The notes: generated by a model not told the origin, from the sequence alone. 64,000 nt of DNA from an uncultured Nocardioides sp. (GCF_946885725.1 NZ_CAMPGZ010000001.1:1-64000); one strand, 5' to 3'; counted from the first letter of the stretch, positions 13,314 through 22,685 are shown. Program-made: numbers and translations.

Positions 13314-13352
13314 GCGGACTTGAGCGGACTTCGAGCGGACTTCGAGCGGAAC
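13314..13352. repeat. Short tandem repeats in the metH leader
   Basis: The heptamer gcggact occurs at 13314, 13324 and 13335 and as gcggaac at 13346, giving a 10-11 bp period just upstream of the metH start. The helical spacing could suit cooperative protein binding on one face of DNA, or it may simply be replication slippage. No homologous operator is known to me. Confidence 0.6.
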
Positions 13353-13519
13353 TGGGCGGGCTCGTCAGCGTAGGCACGCCGGACGAGCGGCTCGCGAGAC
13401 ATACCGCAGGGTGATACCACCGTCTCACAATATGGCGAAACGTCGTCAGCGGGGTGCCGCGCCGACCCATCTCCGCACACCTGCCGGGACGCGGGCGGGC
13501 CGCGGTCTAGGCTGATCGG

Positions 13520-14371
13520 GTGATCGAGATCGAAGAGGTGCCGGAGCTGCGCTCCCCCATCCTCATCGCCGCGTTCGAGGGGTGGAACGACGCCGCCGAC
13601 GCCGCCTCGTCGGTCGTCGACCACCTGATGAAGGTGTGGAACGCCCGCGTCGTCGCGGCGATCGACCCCGAGGAGTTCTACGACTTCCAGATGAACCGGC
13701 CGGTCGTGGGCACCAACGAGCAGGGCCACCGCCGGATCACCTGGCCGTCCACGCAGCTCGCCGTCGCGTCACCCCCGGGTGCGCTGCGCGACGTGATCCT
13801 GCTGCGCGGCATCGAGCCCAACATGCGCTGGCGCCAGTTCTGCGCCGAGCTGCTGGCCGCCGCCGACGAGCTGGGCGCCGAGATCGTGGTGACGCTGGGT
13901 GCGCTGCTCGCCGACACCCCGCACACCCGGCCGATCCCGGTGACCGGCACCGCCACCGAGCCGGAGCTGATCGACAAGCTCAAGCTCGAGCAGTCCAACT
14001 ACGAGGGCCCGACCGGCATCGTCGGGGTCTTCCAGGACGCCTGCACCCAGCTCGACATTCCGGCGGTGTCCTACTGGGCGGCCGTGCCCCACTACGTCGC
14101 GCAGCCGCCGTGTCCGAAGGCCACCCTCGCGCTCGTCGGCCAGCTCGAGGACCTGCTCGAGATCAGCATCCCGCTCGGCGACCTGCCCGAGGAGTCCCGC
14201 GCCTGGGAGCGCGGCGTCGACGAGCTCGCCGAGGAGGACGAGGAGATCGGCGACTACGTCCGGGCCCTCGAGGAGACCCGCGACACCGCCGAGCTGCCCG
14301 AGGCGAGCGGCGAGGCCATCGCGCGGGAGTTCGAGCGCTACCTCAAGCGCCGCGAGTCCGGCAACGACTAG
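13520..14371 (+). CDS. PAC2 family protein (proteasome assembly chaperone-like)
   Basis: 283 residues. The PAC2 fold is indicated by [14 protein letters not shown] near the N-terminus, [13 protein letters not shown], and [13 protein letters not shown] in the middle, all typical of actinobacterial PAC2 proteins. An acidic helical C-terminus (about 225-283) ends in [10 protein letters not shown]. Start GTG 13520. It is divergent from metH, and its end overlaps the mshC stop by 4 bp on the other strand. The family is related to eukaryotic proteasome assembly chaperones. A true proteasome role in bacteria is unproven, though the proteasomal ATPase lies 12 kb away. Confidence 0.88.
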   Translation: MIEIEEVPELRSPILIAAFEGWNDAADAASSVVDHLMKVWNARVVAAIDPEEFYDFQMNRPVVGTNEQGHRRITWPSTQLAVASPPGALRDVILLRGIEPNMRWRQFCAELLAAADELGAEIVVTLGALLADTPHTRPIPVTGTATEPELIDKLKLEQSNYEGPTGIVGVFQDACTQLDIPAVSYWAAVPHYVAQPPCPKATLALVGQLEDLLEISIPLGDLPEESRAWERGVDELAEEDEEIGDYVRALEETRDTAELPEASGEAIAREFERYLKRRESGND

Positions 14372-15603
14372 AGCAGCAGGCCCAGCGAGGCGTCCGCCAG
14401 GCGTCGTACGACGTCGCCGGCGCCGGGCTCGGAGCGGTCGCCGTCGCGGGTGGCCCAGGCCCAGTCGCGGAGCGCCGTGACCGCGGTCGGGGCGTCGAGG
14501 TCGGTGGCGAGCGCGCTGTGGACCTTCTCGACCAGGCCGGACGTGGGCGCGCCGTCGCCGGCGGCCACCGCCTCGCGGAGCGTGGCGAGCAGGTCCTCGG
14601 CCGAGGACAGGTCGGCGTCGGTCCACTCCCACGTGTCGCGGTAGTGGTGGCGCAGCAGTGCGAGCCGGATCGCCATCGGGTCGACGCCGTCCTCGCGCAG
14701 CTTGGACACCAGGACGAGGTTGCCCTTGGACTTCGACATCTTCTCGCCCTGGTAGCCGACCATGCCGACGTGGGCGTAGGCCTTGGCGAAGGTCAGCCCG
14801 TCGAAGGCGGCCTGCGCCTCGGAGGCGCTCATCTCGTGGTGCGGGAAGATCAGGTCGTCGCCGCCGCCCTGGACGTCGAACGACTCACCCAGGTGGGTCA
14901 GCGCGATCGCGCTGCACTCCACGTGCCAGCCCGGCCGGCCACGACCAAGCGGACTGTCCCACGCGGGCTCGCCGGGGCGCTCGGCCTGCCACAGCAGGCA
15001 GTCGAGCGGGTGCTTCTTGCCGGCCCGGTCGGGGTCGCCGCCGCGCTCGCCGAACAGCTCGACCATCCGCTCCTCGTCGAGACGCGAGACCTGGCCGAAG
15101 CGCGGGTCGGAGTGCACCGCGAAGTAGAGGTCGCCCTCGACGTCGTAGACGAAGCCGCGGTCGCGCAGCTGCTGCACGAGCTCGACGACGACCGGGATCG
15201 ACTCCACGGCCCCGACGTACTTCGCCGGCGGCAGCACCCGCAGCGCCTCCATGTCGGTGCGGAACAGCTCGGTCTCCCGCTCGGCGAGCTCCTCCCAGTC
15301 GACACCCGTGGCGTTGGCGCGCTCGAGCAGCGGGTCGTCGACGTCCGTGACGTTCTGGACGTAGCGGACGTCGTGGCCGGCGGCGCGCCAGGCGCGGTTG
15401 AGCAGGTCGAAGGCGACGTACGTCGCGGCGTGCCCGAGGTGGGTCGCGTCGTACGGCGTGATGCCGCAGACGTACAGCCGGGCGGTCCCGTCGTCCGGGG
15501 CGGTCGTCACGACCTGGCGGGTGGCGGTGTCGTGGACCCGGACCTGCGGTGCCGGAGGCAGTCCGGCGGGGTCGGGAAGGTCCGGACCGGTCCACGCGCG
15601 CAT
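14368..15603 (-). CDS. mshC: Mycothiol ligase MshC (Cys--GlcN-Ins ligase)
   Basis: Joins cysteine to GlcN-Ins with ATP in mycothiol synthesis. At 411 residues it resembles class I cysteinyl-tRNA synthetase but lacks the long anticodon-binding region. C46 in [10 protein letters not shown] is a zinc ligand, the HIGH-like motif is THLGH (55-59), and the KMSKS loop is [21 protein letters not shown] and [12 protein letters not shown] complete the zinc/cysteine site. ATG 15603 fits the family; upstream TTG would add six residues. It is last in a four-gene run with SCO1664-type, DUF3090 and phosphatase genes. Confidence 0.96.
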   Translation of the reverse strand: MRAWTGPDLPDPAGLPPAPQVRVHDTATRQVVTTAPDDGTARLYVCGITPYDATHLGHAATYVAFDLLNRAWRAAGHDVRYVQNVTDVDDPLLERANATGVDWEELAERETELFRTDMEALRVLPPAKYVGAVESIPVVVELVQQLRDRGFVYDVEGDLYFAVHSDPRFGQVSRLDEERMVELFGERGGDPDRAGKKHPLDCLLWQAERPGEPAWDSPLGRGRPGWHVECSAIALTHLGESFDVQGGGDDLIFPHHEMSASEAQAAFDGLTFAKAYAHVGMVGYQGEKMSKSKGNLVLVSKLREDGVDPMAIRLALLRHHYRDTWEWTDADLSSAEDLLATLREAVAAGDGAPTSGLVEKVHSALATDLDAPTAVTALRDWAWATRDGDRSEPGAGDVVRRLADASLGLLL

Positions 15604-15636
15604 GTCGGGAAGCGTAACCAACCGGTCAGGGCGGGC

Positions 15637-16437
15637 TCAGAACGCGGGCCACGGGATGGCCGGCCACTCCCCCGACGGCATCGGCATCCGGCCGAACGCC
15701 AGCAGCCACTCGCAGCGCCCCTCCAGCGCCTCGACCTCGTGTCCGGAGAGCAGCTCGTCGAGCCGCGTCCGCAGCGGGCTCGGGGTGGTCGCGACCGCGT
15801 CGAGCAGCCGCCGTACCCCGTCGGCGTCCTCCTCGGCCAGCGGTCGCTCGGCCCAGCCCCACAGCACCGTGCGCAGCTTGTCGTCGACGTGGAAGGTCAC
15901 GCCGTGATCTACCCCGTGCCGGTGCCCGTCGGGCATGGCCAGCACGTGCCCGCCCTTGCGGTCGGCGTTGTTCACGACGATGTCGAAGACCGCCATCCGG
16001 CGCAGTGGCACGGAGTCCTCGTGCACCAGCGAGATCGGCCGGTCGCGCTGGTCGAAGGCGTCGAGCACGTGGAGGTATCCCTCGGGGCAGGTGCCGGCCG
16101 GCACCAGGTCGACCGGGTCCTGCGAGGTGTCGGGCTCGCGCCAGGCCTGCACCATGCCGAGCCCGGCCGGCCCGTCGCGCAGCACCGTCGGCGGCACGAC
16201 GTCCCAGCCCAACGCCTCGGAGACGAGGTACGCCGCCACCTCCCGGCGGCCCAGCGTGCCGTCGGGGAAGTCCCACAGCGGCCGCTCACCGGAGACCGGC
16301 TTGTAGACGCAGGGCACCGGCCCCGACGACGACATCACCCGGCCGAAGAAGGTCGCGTTGGACGCGGGCATGATCCGGCCCTCGATCGTCACCTCGCCGT
16401 CGAGCAGGGCCGCGGCGGTGTCCGGCGACGTGTCCAT
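15637..16437 (-). CDS. SCO1664 family protein (kinase-fold, TIGR03843-type)
   Basis: 266-residue actinobacterial protein of unknown biochemistry, belonging to the SCO1664/TIGR03843 group that travels with mycothiol genes. PI3/PI4-kinase-like features are visible: CVYKPVSGERPLWDFPDGTL with a nucleotide-contacting Lys, MAVFDIVVNNADRKGGH resembling a catalytic loop (D...N), and a later HGVDHGVTFH segment resembling the metal-binding motif. The ATG is 7 nt after the DUF3090 stop, and mshC follows 33 nt downstream. A phosphotransfer role is inference. Confidence 0.87.
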   Translation of the reverse strand: MDTSPDTAAALLDGEVTIEGRIMPASNATFFGRVMSSSGPVPCVYKPVSGERPLWDFPDGTLGRREVAAYLVSEALGWDVVPPTVLRDGPAGLGMVQAWREPDTSQDPVDLVPAGTCPEGYLHVLDAFDQRDRPISLVHEDSVPLRRMAVFDIVVNNADRKGGHVLAMPDGHRHGVDHGVTFHVDDKLRTVLWGWAERPLAEEDADGVRRLLDAVATTPSPLRTRLDELLSGHEVEALEGRCEWLLAFGRMPMPSGEWPAIPWPAF

Positions 16438-16444
16438 CGCCGGC

Positions 16445-17026
16445 TCAGGCCGATGCGGTACGGCGGAACCCGTTGGCCCGCGGGCAGAGGTGGCCCGACG
16501 GGTCGACCGGGCCCCCGCAGAACGGGCAGGACGGACGCCCCGCGCCCACGACCGCTTGAGCGCGCTTGCTGAACGCCCGGGCCATGCCCGGCGGCAGCCG
16601 GACGACGAGGACCTCCTCGGGCTCCGGCTCGTCGATCTCCTCCTCGGGGGTGCCGGGCTCGACCACCGACTCCTCGGTGAACGGGAAGACCTCGACCACG
16701 ACCCGCTCGTCGTGGGCGTCCCACGACAGCGTCATCGTGCCGGCCCGGAACTCCTCGTCGATCGGCTGCTCGAGCGGCGCGTTGTCCTCGAGCGCGACCG
16801 GCGACACGGCGGGGATGGTCTTCGTGCCCTCGTCGGCGCGCAGCAGCTCGTCGAGGAGCTCGTCGATCCGCTCGGCGAGCACCTGCACCTGCTGCTTCTC
16901 GAGCGCGACCGTGGTGATCCGGGCACCGGAGCGCGCCTGCAGGAAGAATGTCCGCTGTCCGGGCGGTCCGACCGTGCCCGCGACGAACCGCTCCGGCGGG
17001 TCGAAGCTGTGGATCACCGATGCCAT
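16445..17026 (-). CDS. DUF3090 family protein (TIGR03847-type)
   Basis: 193-residue actinobacterial protein. Recognisable are MASVIHSFDPPERFVAGTVG at the start, FFLQARSG, a regular LALxxx-type QVQVLAERIDELLDEL helix, and a C-terminal zinc-ribbon-like pair CPFCGGP...CPRANGFRR. Function is unknown; the family co-occurs with mycothiol genes and is sandwiched here between a histidine phosphatase (10 nt) and the SCO1664 gene (7 nt). ATG 17026 is chosen because the conserved family begins there. Confidence 0.9.
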   Translation of the reverse strand: MASVIHSFDPPERFVAGTVGPPGQRTFFLQARSGARITTVALEKQQVQVLAERIDELLDELLRADEGTKTIPAVSPVALEDNAPLEQPIDEEFRAGTMTLSWDAHDERVVVEVFPFTEESVVEPGTPEEEIDEPEPEEVLVVRLPPGMARAFSKRAQAVVGAGRPSCPFCGGPVDPSGHLCPRANGFRRTASA

Positions 17027-17036
17027 GGCAGGGAGC

Positions 17037-17798
17037 CTATGCCCGGGATCCAGGGCGCTCAGTCCCACCGTCCGCAGCACGGGAACCGGCCGAGCCGGAG
17101 CCCACGCCCCCGCCCACGGCCGCGTCGCTGCCGACCTTGCGGCGCTTGGAACGGCGCGCCCGGGGCTTGAGGTGGGACAGGTCGCCGGCAGTGGAGTTCA
17201 TCGCCACCACGAACGGCCGCAGCGGCGTGTAGCGCACCACCGACAGCGACGCCGGGTCCACGACCAGCCGCTGGAACGCGTCGAGGTGCATGCCCAGCGC
17301 GTCGGCCAGGATCGCCTTGATCACGTCGGCGTGGCTCACCGCGACCCACACCGCGTCGGGGCCGTGCTCCTCCGTGACCTTCGCGTCCCACCGCCGTACG
17401 GCGGAGATGGAGCGCGCAGCCATGTCGGCCATCGACTCGCCGTCGGGGAACACCACGGCGCTCGGGTGCGCCTGCACCGTGCGCCAGAGCTCCTGCTTGG
17501 CGAGCGTCTTGAGGTCCTGCCCGGTCCAGCTGCCGTAGTCGCACTCGAGCAGCCCGCGCTCGGTCACCGGCTTCATCCCGTTGCTCTGCGCCGCTGCGAT
17601 CGCCGTGGCGGTCTCGCGGGTGCGCTCGAGGGGGCTGGTCACCACCGCGGCGAGCGGCAGCACCGAGAGCCGCTCCCCCGCAGCCTCGGCCTGCTCGACG
17701 CCGAGCGCGTCGAGGTGCACGCCCTTGCTGCGCCCGGCCAGCACCCCGCTCGCGTTGGCGGTGGTGCGGCCGTGCCGCGCCAGGATCACCGTTGCCAT
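17037..17798 (-). CDS. Histidine phosphatase family protein (TIGR03848/MSMEG_4193-type)
   Basis: 253 residues. The phosphohistidine motif is ILARHGRTTANASGVLAG, the second Arg lies in SPLERTRETA, the acid site in ECDYGSWTG and FPDGESMADM, and the second catalytic His in VWVAVSHADVIKAI. An Arg/Lys- and Gly/Ser-rich tail covers the last 45 residues. It is the first gene of the operon leading to mshC and divergent from corA with 36 nt between starts. The subgroup is restricted to mycothiol producers; its substrate is unknown. Confidence 0.92.
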   Translation of the reverse strand: MATVILARHGRTTANASGVLAGRSKGVHLDALGVEQAEAAGERLSVLPLAAVVTSPLERTRETATAIAAAQSNGMKPVTERGLLECDYGSWTGQDLKTLAKQELWRTVQAHPSAVVFPDGESMADMAARSISAVRRWDAKVTEEHGPDAVWVAVSHADVIKAILADALGMHLDAFQRLVVDPASLSVVRYTPLRPFVVAMNSTAGDLSHLKPRARRSKRRKVGSDAAVGGGVGSGSAGSRAADGGTERPGSRA

Positions 17799-17834
17799 GT
17801 CGCCGACCCTAGGGGGTCGCCCTAGGGTCGGCAC

Positions 17835-18815
17835 ATGATCGTCGACAGCGCGCTCTACCGCGGCGGCGCCCGCGTGCCGCTTCCCTGCGACAAGGACGAC
17901 CTGACCGCGGTCCGCGAGGCGACGACCGCGGACGGGGACTTCGTGTGGGTCGGGATGTACGAGCCGTCCGGCGACGAGCTCGAACGCGTCGCGGAGGCGT
18001 TCGACCTGCACCCGCTGGCCGTCGAGGACGCGCTGCACGCCCACCAGCGGCCGAAGCTCGAGCGCTACGACGACGGCATCTTCCTGGTCCTCAAGACGCT
18101 CTGGTACGTCGACGAGGAGGACGCGGTCGAGACCGGCGAGATCAACCTGTTCGTCGGCCGCGACTTCGTGGTCAGCGTCCGTCATGGAGAGGGCACCGAG
18201 CTGAGCTCCACCCGGCTGGGCCTCGAGGGCCGGGAGGCGGTGCTGGGGCACGGCCCGTCCTCGGTCGTCTACGCGATCGTCGACCGGGTGGTCGACACCT
18301 ACGAGGAGGTCGTCGGCCAGCTCGAGATCGACGTCGACGAGGTGGAGGCGTCGGTGTTCTCGCCGCAGCGCACCCAGGACTCCCGGCGCATCTACATCCT
18401 CAAGCGCGAGCTCTCCGAGGTACGGCGGGCGGTGAACCCGTTGAAGGAGCCGATGAAGCGGTTCGCCACCGGCTCCGTCCCGGCGGTGACGCAGGAGGCG
18501 GCGCCGTTCTTCCGCGACGTGGCCGACCACCTCACCCGGGTCTCGGAGGCGGCGGAGTCGCTCGACGGCCTGCTCTCGACGGCGTTCGACGCCCACCTGG
18601 CGCGGATCAGCGTCGAGCAGAACGAGGACATGCGGAAGATCTCCGCGTGGGTGGCGATCGCCGCCGTCGGCACCCTCGTCGCCGGCATCTATGGCATGAA
18701 CTTCACGCACATGCCCGAGCTGCACTGGCGCCTCGGCTATCCGTTCGCGCTGGCGCTCATGGTCGTGGCGTCGATCGTGCTCTACCGCTGGTTCAAGAAG
18801 TCCGGCTGGCTCTGA
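17835..18815 (+). CDS. corA: CorA family magnesium/cobalt transporter
   Basis: Pentameric Mg2+ channel, 326 residues. A cytoplasmic alpha/beta N-domain (1-150) is followed by a long stalk helix and two C-terminal TM helices (about 264-285 and 299-318). The selectivity motif YGMNF lies between them, and a basic KK tail ends the protein. Start ATG 17835 lies 36 nt from the divergent phosphatase gene. Confidence 0.95.
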   Translation: MIVDSALYRGGARVPLPCDKDDLTAVREATTADGDFVWVGMYEPSGDELERVAEAFDLHPLAVEDALHAHQRPKLERYDDGIFLVLKTLWYVDEEDAVETGEINLFVGRDFVVSVRHGEGTELSSTRLGLEGREAVLGHGPSSVVYAIVDRVVDTYEEVVGQLEIDVDEVEASVFSPQRTQDSRRIYILKRELSEVRRAVNPLKEPMKRFATGSVPAVTQEAAPFFRDVADHLTRVSEAAESLDGLLSTAFDAHLARISVEQNEDMRKISAWVAIAAVGTLVAGIYGMNFTHMPELHWRLGYPFALALMVVASIVLYRWFKKSGWL

Positions 18816-18836
18816 GCGGACTCTCGGCGCCGGCGG

Positions 18837-19688
18837 TCAGGCCGACAGCACGCCGGCCGCGACCAGCAGCAGCGTGCCGCCGCCGAGCAGGATCCGGTAG
18901 ATCACGAACGGCAGGTACGAGCGCGTGGTGACGTACCTGAGCAACCACGCGATCGCGGCGTACCCGACGAGGAACGAGACGACCGTCGCGATGAAGGTGG
19001 GGCCGGGGCCGTAGGCGTTCTCGCCGTGCGGGATCTCCTTCAGCTCGAACAGTCCGGCCCCGACGACCGCCGGGATCGCGAGCAGGAAGGCGAACCGGGT
19101 CGCCGCCGCGCGGTCGTAGCCGAGGAACCGGCCCATGCTGATCGTCGCGCCGGAGCGGGAGACCCCGGGGACCAGCGCGCAGGCTTGCGCGAGACCGAGG
19201 TACACCGAGTGCCGCAGCGTCATCCGCTCGATCGTGCGGTCCATCCGTCCGACGCGGTCGGCGACGCCCAGGATGATGCCGAGCACGATCAACGTGGTGC
19301 CGATCACCCACAGGTTCCTGAAGTTCGTCTCGATGACGTCCTTGAGCAGCACACCGAGGATCACGATCGGCAGCGAGCCGACGATGATGTACCAGCCCAT
19401 CCGGCTGTCGAGCTCGCCGCGGAGCTCCGGCTTGTACAGCGACCTCACCCAGGTCGAACCGATCCGCCAGATGTCCTTGCGGAAGTAGAGCAGGACGGCC
19501 AGCTCGGTGCCGATCTGGATCACGGCGGTGAAGGCCGCGCCCGGGTCGCCCCAGCCGAAGAGCTCCGGGAAGATCCGCAGGTGCGCGGAGCTGGAGATCG
19601 GGAGGAACTCCGTCAGCCCCTGGAGCACGCCGAGGAACACGGCCTTGAGGAAGTCGAGCACGGCCCACACCCTAGAGGCCGTCCCCAC
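18837..19688 (-). CDS. uppP: Undecaprenyl-diphosphatase UppP/BacA
   Basis: Integral membrane phosphatase that recycles the undecaprenyl lipid carrier for peptidoglycan. It has multiple hydrophobic helices and the two signatures GVLQGLTEFLPISSSAHL near the N-terminus and PGVSRSGATI in the middle. Up to 283 residues depending on start: in-frame GTG codons exist at 19688, 19670 and 19661, and the family usually begins close to the LDFLKAVFLG segment, so the shorter starts are plausible. It ends tail to tail with corA (21 nt). Confidence 0.95.
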   Translation of the reverse strand: MGTASRVWAVLDFLKAVFLGVLQGLTEFLPISSSAHLRIFPELFGWGDPGAAFTAVIQIGTELAVLLYFRKDIWRIGSTWVRSLYKPELRGELDSRMGWYIIVGSLPIVILGVLLKDVIETNFRNLWVIGTTLIVLGIILGVADRVGRMDRTIERMTLRHSVYLGLAQACALVPGVSRSGATISMGRFLGYDRAAATRFAFLLAIPAVVGAGLFELKEIPHGENAYGPGPTFIATVVSFLVGYAAIAWLLRYVTTRSYLPFVIYRILLGGGTLLLVAAGVLSA

Positions 19689-19762
19689 ACCGGCCGGTCG
19701 GCGGATTCGCCCACCGGCGAGGCGACGTCGGACCGCGGCGGCGGCCGGATACCTTTCTGCCC

Positions 19763-20710
19763 ATGCAGCAGCGCTTCCTCGGCAACACCGGGCTCCGGGT
19801 CTCCCGCATGGGACTCGGCACGCTCACCTGGGGGCGCGACACCGACGAGCACGAGGCCCGCGACCAGCTCACGGCGTTCGTCGACGCGGGCGGCAACCTG
19901 CTCGACACCGCGGCCGGGTACGGCGACGGCGCCGCGGAGGAGCTGATCGGCTCGCTCGTCGGCGACGTGGTCCGCCGCGACGACGTGGTGATCGCCACCA
20001 AGGCCGGCATCGGCCGCTCCCGCGGCGAGCGGCGCACGGACACCTCGCGCCGGGCCCTGGTCGCCACCCTCGACGCGTCGCTGCGGCGGCTCGGCGTCGA
20101 CCACATCGACCTGTGGCAGGTGCACGCCTGGTCCGACGACACCCCGCTCGAGGAGACGCTGTCCGCGCTGGACTACGCGGTCGCCTCGGGGCGGGCGGCG
20201 TACGTCGGCATCTCCAACTACACCGGCTGGCAGAGCGCGCAGGCCGCGGCGTGGCAGCGCGCCGTGCCGGGACGGGCGGTGCTGGCCTCGCACCAGGTGG
20301 AGTACTCCCTGCTCAACCGACGGGCCGAGCAGGAGGTGCTGCCGGCCGCCAAGGCCAACGGGCTGGGCCTGCTGCCGTGGTCGCCGCTCGGCCGCGGTGT
20401 GCTCACCGGCAAGTACCGCACCGGCACGCCGGCCGACTCCCGCGCGGCGTCGCCGCACTTCCAGGGTTTCGTGTCCGGCTACCTCGGCGAGCGGAGCCAG
20501 CGGATCGTCGAGGCGGTCGCTCGCGCGGCGGAGGGTCTGGAGTGGACACCGCTCGAGGTCGCGCTGGCCTGGGTCCGTGACCGGCCGGGAGTGGTCGCGC
20601 CGATCGTCGGCGCCCGCACCGCGCAGCAGCTCAAGGGGTCGCTCACCGCCGAGCAGTGCACGCTCCCCGAGGAGCTGGTGGCCGCGCTCGACGACGTGTC
20701 GTCCGACTAG
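19763..20710 (+). CDS. Aldo/keto reductase
   Basis: 315-residue NADPH-dependent TIM-barrel oxidoreductase. The catalytic tetrad can be placed: Asp in LLDTAAGYGDG, the Tyr four residues on, Lys in VIATKAG, and His in LWQVHAWS. The C-terminal cofactor region reads VVAPIVGARTAQQL. Substrate unknown. The next gene (DUF5703) begins 38 nt later on the same strand, so the two are probably cotranscribed. Confidence 0.93.
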   Translation: MQQRFLGNTGLRVSRMGLGTLTWGRDTDEHEARDQLTAFVDAGGNLLDTAAGYGDGAAEELIGSLVGDVVRRDDVVIATKAGIGRSRGERRTDTSRRALVATLDASLRRLGVDHIDLWQVHAWSDDTPLEETLSALDYAVASGRAAYVGISNYTGWQSAQAAAWQRAVPGRAVLASHQVEYSLLNRRAEQEVLPAAKANGLGLLPWSPLGRGVLTGKYRTGTPADSRAASPHFQGFVSGYLGERSQRIVEAVARAAEGLEWTPLEVALAWVRDRPGVVAPIVGARTAQQLKGSLTAEQCTLPEELVAALDDVSSD

Positions 20711-20748
20711 CGAGCGAATCCCGGACAGCGTTGAACGGACGTGCCAAC

Positions 20749-21006
20749 ATGAAGGGCATGTCTCACTCAGCGCTCCACACCACCGCCCAGCGGCGGGCCC
20801 CGAGGCCGGGTGTGGAGTACGAGTTCGAACGGCTGACCATCCCGCGCGACTTCTCGCGCAACTTCGTCACGAAGCTGCTCGTCGAGCGCGCCGAGCACGG
20901 CGGCTGGGTGCTGGACCGGGTGCGGATCACCCACGACGGCACCCGCAAGGTCGTGCTGAAGCGCAAGATCATCCGGCAGCGCCGTACGACGTCGCCGCTG
21001 GTCTGA
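20749..21006 (+). CDS. DUF5703 family small protein
   Basis: 85-residue protein of a small actinobacterial family. The core YEFERLTIPRDFSRNFVTK, then AEHGGWVLDRVRI and KRKIIRQRR, is typical: a short beta-alpha-beta unit with a basic C-terminus. ATG 20749 (GGAC 8 nt upstream) and ATG 20758 are both possible. It is convergent with an M20 peptidase, the same pairing seen in Streptomyces-type genomes. No function is known. Confidence 0.85.
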   Translation: MKGMSHSALHTTAQRRAPRPGVEYEFERLTIPRDFSRNFVTKLLVERAEHGGWVLDRVRITHDGTRKVVLKRKIIRQRRTTSPLV

Positions 21007-21030
21007 GCCCGGCCCCGGCGGGCGTCAGAC

Positions 21031-22380
21031 CTAGGCCTGGTCGAGGAACCTGTCGAGCACGCGCGCGCCGAACTCCAGCGCGTCGGTCGGCACCCGCTCG
21101 TCGACGCCGTGGAACAGCGCGGTGAAGTCGAGGTCGGCGGGCAGCCGCAGCGGGCTGAACCCGAAGCACCGGATGCCGAGCTTGTTCCAGTGCTTGGCGT
21201 CGGTGCCGCCGGACATGAGGTACGGCGCTACCCGGGCGTCCGGGTCCTCGGCCAGCACCGAGGCGGTCATCGCGTCGACGAGGTCGCCGTCGAACGTCGT
21301 CTCCAGCCCGGCCTGCTTGCTCACGAAGTCGATGTCGATCCCCTCGCCGACCAGCTCCTGCAGCGTGGCGAAGAACTCGTCCTCGTGCCCCGGCAGGAAC
21401 CGTCCGTCGACGTGAGCGGTGGCCTCGCCCGGCACCACGTTCACCTTGTAGCCGGCACCGAGCATCGTCGGGTTGGTGGTGTTGCGGATGACCGCGCCGA
21501 GCATGCGCGCGGCCGAGCCGAACTCCTCGACCAGCGTCTCGGCGTTCTCAGGGGTCGCCTCGGTGCCGGCCACCTCGCCGACCGCGGCGAGCAGCACCTG
21601 CATCGACGGGGTCAGCCGCACCGGCCACTCGTAGGTGCCGATCCGCCCGACCGCCTGGGCGAGCCGGGTGACCGCGTTGTCGGGGTGCCGCATCGAGCCG
21701 TGGCCGGCGTTGCCGTGGGCGGTCAGCTTCATCCAGGCCATGCCCTTCTCGGCGGCCTCGACGAGGTAGAACCGCTGCCCGCGGATCGTGGTGCTGAACC
21801 CGCCGACCTCGCCGATCGCCTCGCGGCAGCCCTCGACGAGCTCCGGCCGCTGCTTCACGATCTGCTCGGCGCCCTCGTGGCCGCCGGCCTCCTCGTCGGC
21901 GGTGAAGCAGAGCACGGTCGGCCGCTCCGGCTCCCGGCCCGCGCGAGTCCGCGCGCGCACGACGCTGAGCAGCATCGCGTCGAAGTCCTTCATGTCCACC
22001 GCGCCGCGGCCCCACAGGTAGCCGTCCTGGATCTCCCCGCTGAACGGGTGTACCTGCCAGTCGTCCGCCTCAGCCGGTACGACGTCCAGGTGGCCGTGCA
22101 GCAGCAGCGGGTCCTGCCGCCCGCCGCCGTTCGCCGTACCGCCCCAGCGCGCGACGACGTTGGTGCGTCCCGGCTTTCCCTCGAACAGCTCGGCCTCGAT
22201 GCCGACCTCGTCGAGCAGCGCGGCCACGTGCTCCGCGGCCTTGCGCTCCCCCGGGCCCGACCCGTCGCCGAAGTTGGTGGTGTCGATCCGGATCAGGTCC
22301 CGGCAGATGTCGACGACCTCCGCGGCCGGGTCGTACCCCGGCTCGCCTGTCCCCTGCTGGCTCGAGTCGTGGGTGCTCAT
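21031..22380 (-). CDS. M20/M25/M40 family metallopeptidase
   Basis: 449-residue cytosolic dizinc peptidase or deacylase. Metal ligands are in LLLHGHLDVVPA, GRGAVDMKDF and FTADEEAGGHEGAEQ (catalytic Glu-Glu), with a lid-domain dimerisation segment GNAGHGSMRHPDNAV and a final His in FGFSPLRLP...FHGVDERVP. No signal peptide. The family fits dipeptidase or acylase activity; substrate unknown. It is the last gene before tRNA-Leu. Confidence 0.93.
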   Translation of the reverse strand: MSTHDSSQQGTGEPGYDPAAEVVDICRDLIRIDTTNFGDGSGPGERKAAEHVAALLDEVGIEAELFEGKPGRTNVVARWGGTANGGGRQDPLLLHGHLDVVPAEADDWQVHPFSGEIQDGYLWGRGAVDMKDFDAMLLSVVRARTRAGREPERPTVLCFTADEEAGGHEGAEQIVKQRPELVEGCREAIGEVGGFSTTIRGQRFYLVEAAEKGMAWMKLTAHGNAGHGSMRHPDNAVTRLAQAVGRIGTYEWPVRLTPSMQVLLAAVGEVAGTEATPENAETLVEEFGSAARMLGAVIRNTTNPTMLGAGYKVNVVPGEATAHVDGRFLPGHEDEFFATLQELVGEGIDIDFVSKQAGLETTFDGDLVDAMTASVLAEDPDARVAPYLMSGGTDAKHWNKLGIRCFGFSPLRLPADLDFTALFHGVDERVPTDALEFGARVLDRFLDQA

Positions 22381-22505
22381 CCACCCATCCTGGCACCCGG
22401 CTGTGCGGGATGCCCGATGCGGGATTCCGCGTTGTCCTTTGCTAGAGTTACCGCCGCGCTCGAGGCCGTGCCCCGCACGGCGGAGAGTGGCGGAACATCA
22501 CCTTT

Positions 22506-22593
22506 GTCCGGGTGGCGGAATAGGCAGACGCGCTAGCTTGAGGTGCTAGTCCTCGTATAGAGGGTGGGGGTTCAAGTCCCCCCTCGGACACCA
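22506..22593 (+). tRNA. tRNA-Leu (anticodon GAG), CCA encoded
   Basis: A class II tRNA folds from 22506: acceptor GTCCGGG pairs with CTCGGAC (one G-U), the D-loop contains GGCAGAC, the anticodon stem-loop is CTAGCTTGAGGTGCTAG with GAG, the variable arm is long (CCTCGTATAGAGGG), and the T arm is GGGGGTTCAAGTCCCCC. Discriminator A is followed by CCA. The long variable arm and A73 fit leucine. A -10-like TAGAGT lies about 57 nt upstream. Confidence 0.97.
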
Positions 22594-22609
22594 TGCGACA
22601 CCATGGAGA

Positions 22610-22640
22610 GGGCCTCCGACCCAGCGGTCGGAGGCCCTTT
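22610..22640 (+). terminator. Intrinsic terminator after tRNA-Leu
   Basis: A perfect 12-bp GC-rich stem (22610-22621 with 22626-22637), a 4-nt loop and then TTT, 16 nt past the tRNA 3' end. Confidence 0.9.
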
Positions 22641-22685
22641 CGCGTGGTCGGCCAGGGTGCCCTGAGGTCTCGCATCCCCCACCTG

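Noticed and set aside
13283..13519. Expected cobalamin or SAM riboswitch before metH
   Set aside because: No B12 box or SAM-IV/SAM-II core found by eye on the minus strand; a covariance search could still find a divergent one.
16445..17026. C-terminal CPFCGGP...CPRAN of DUF3090 as a DNA-binding zinc finger
   Set aside because: It is a general feature of the family with no basic helix; metal binding is possible, but DNA binding is not supported.
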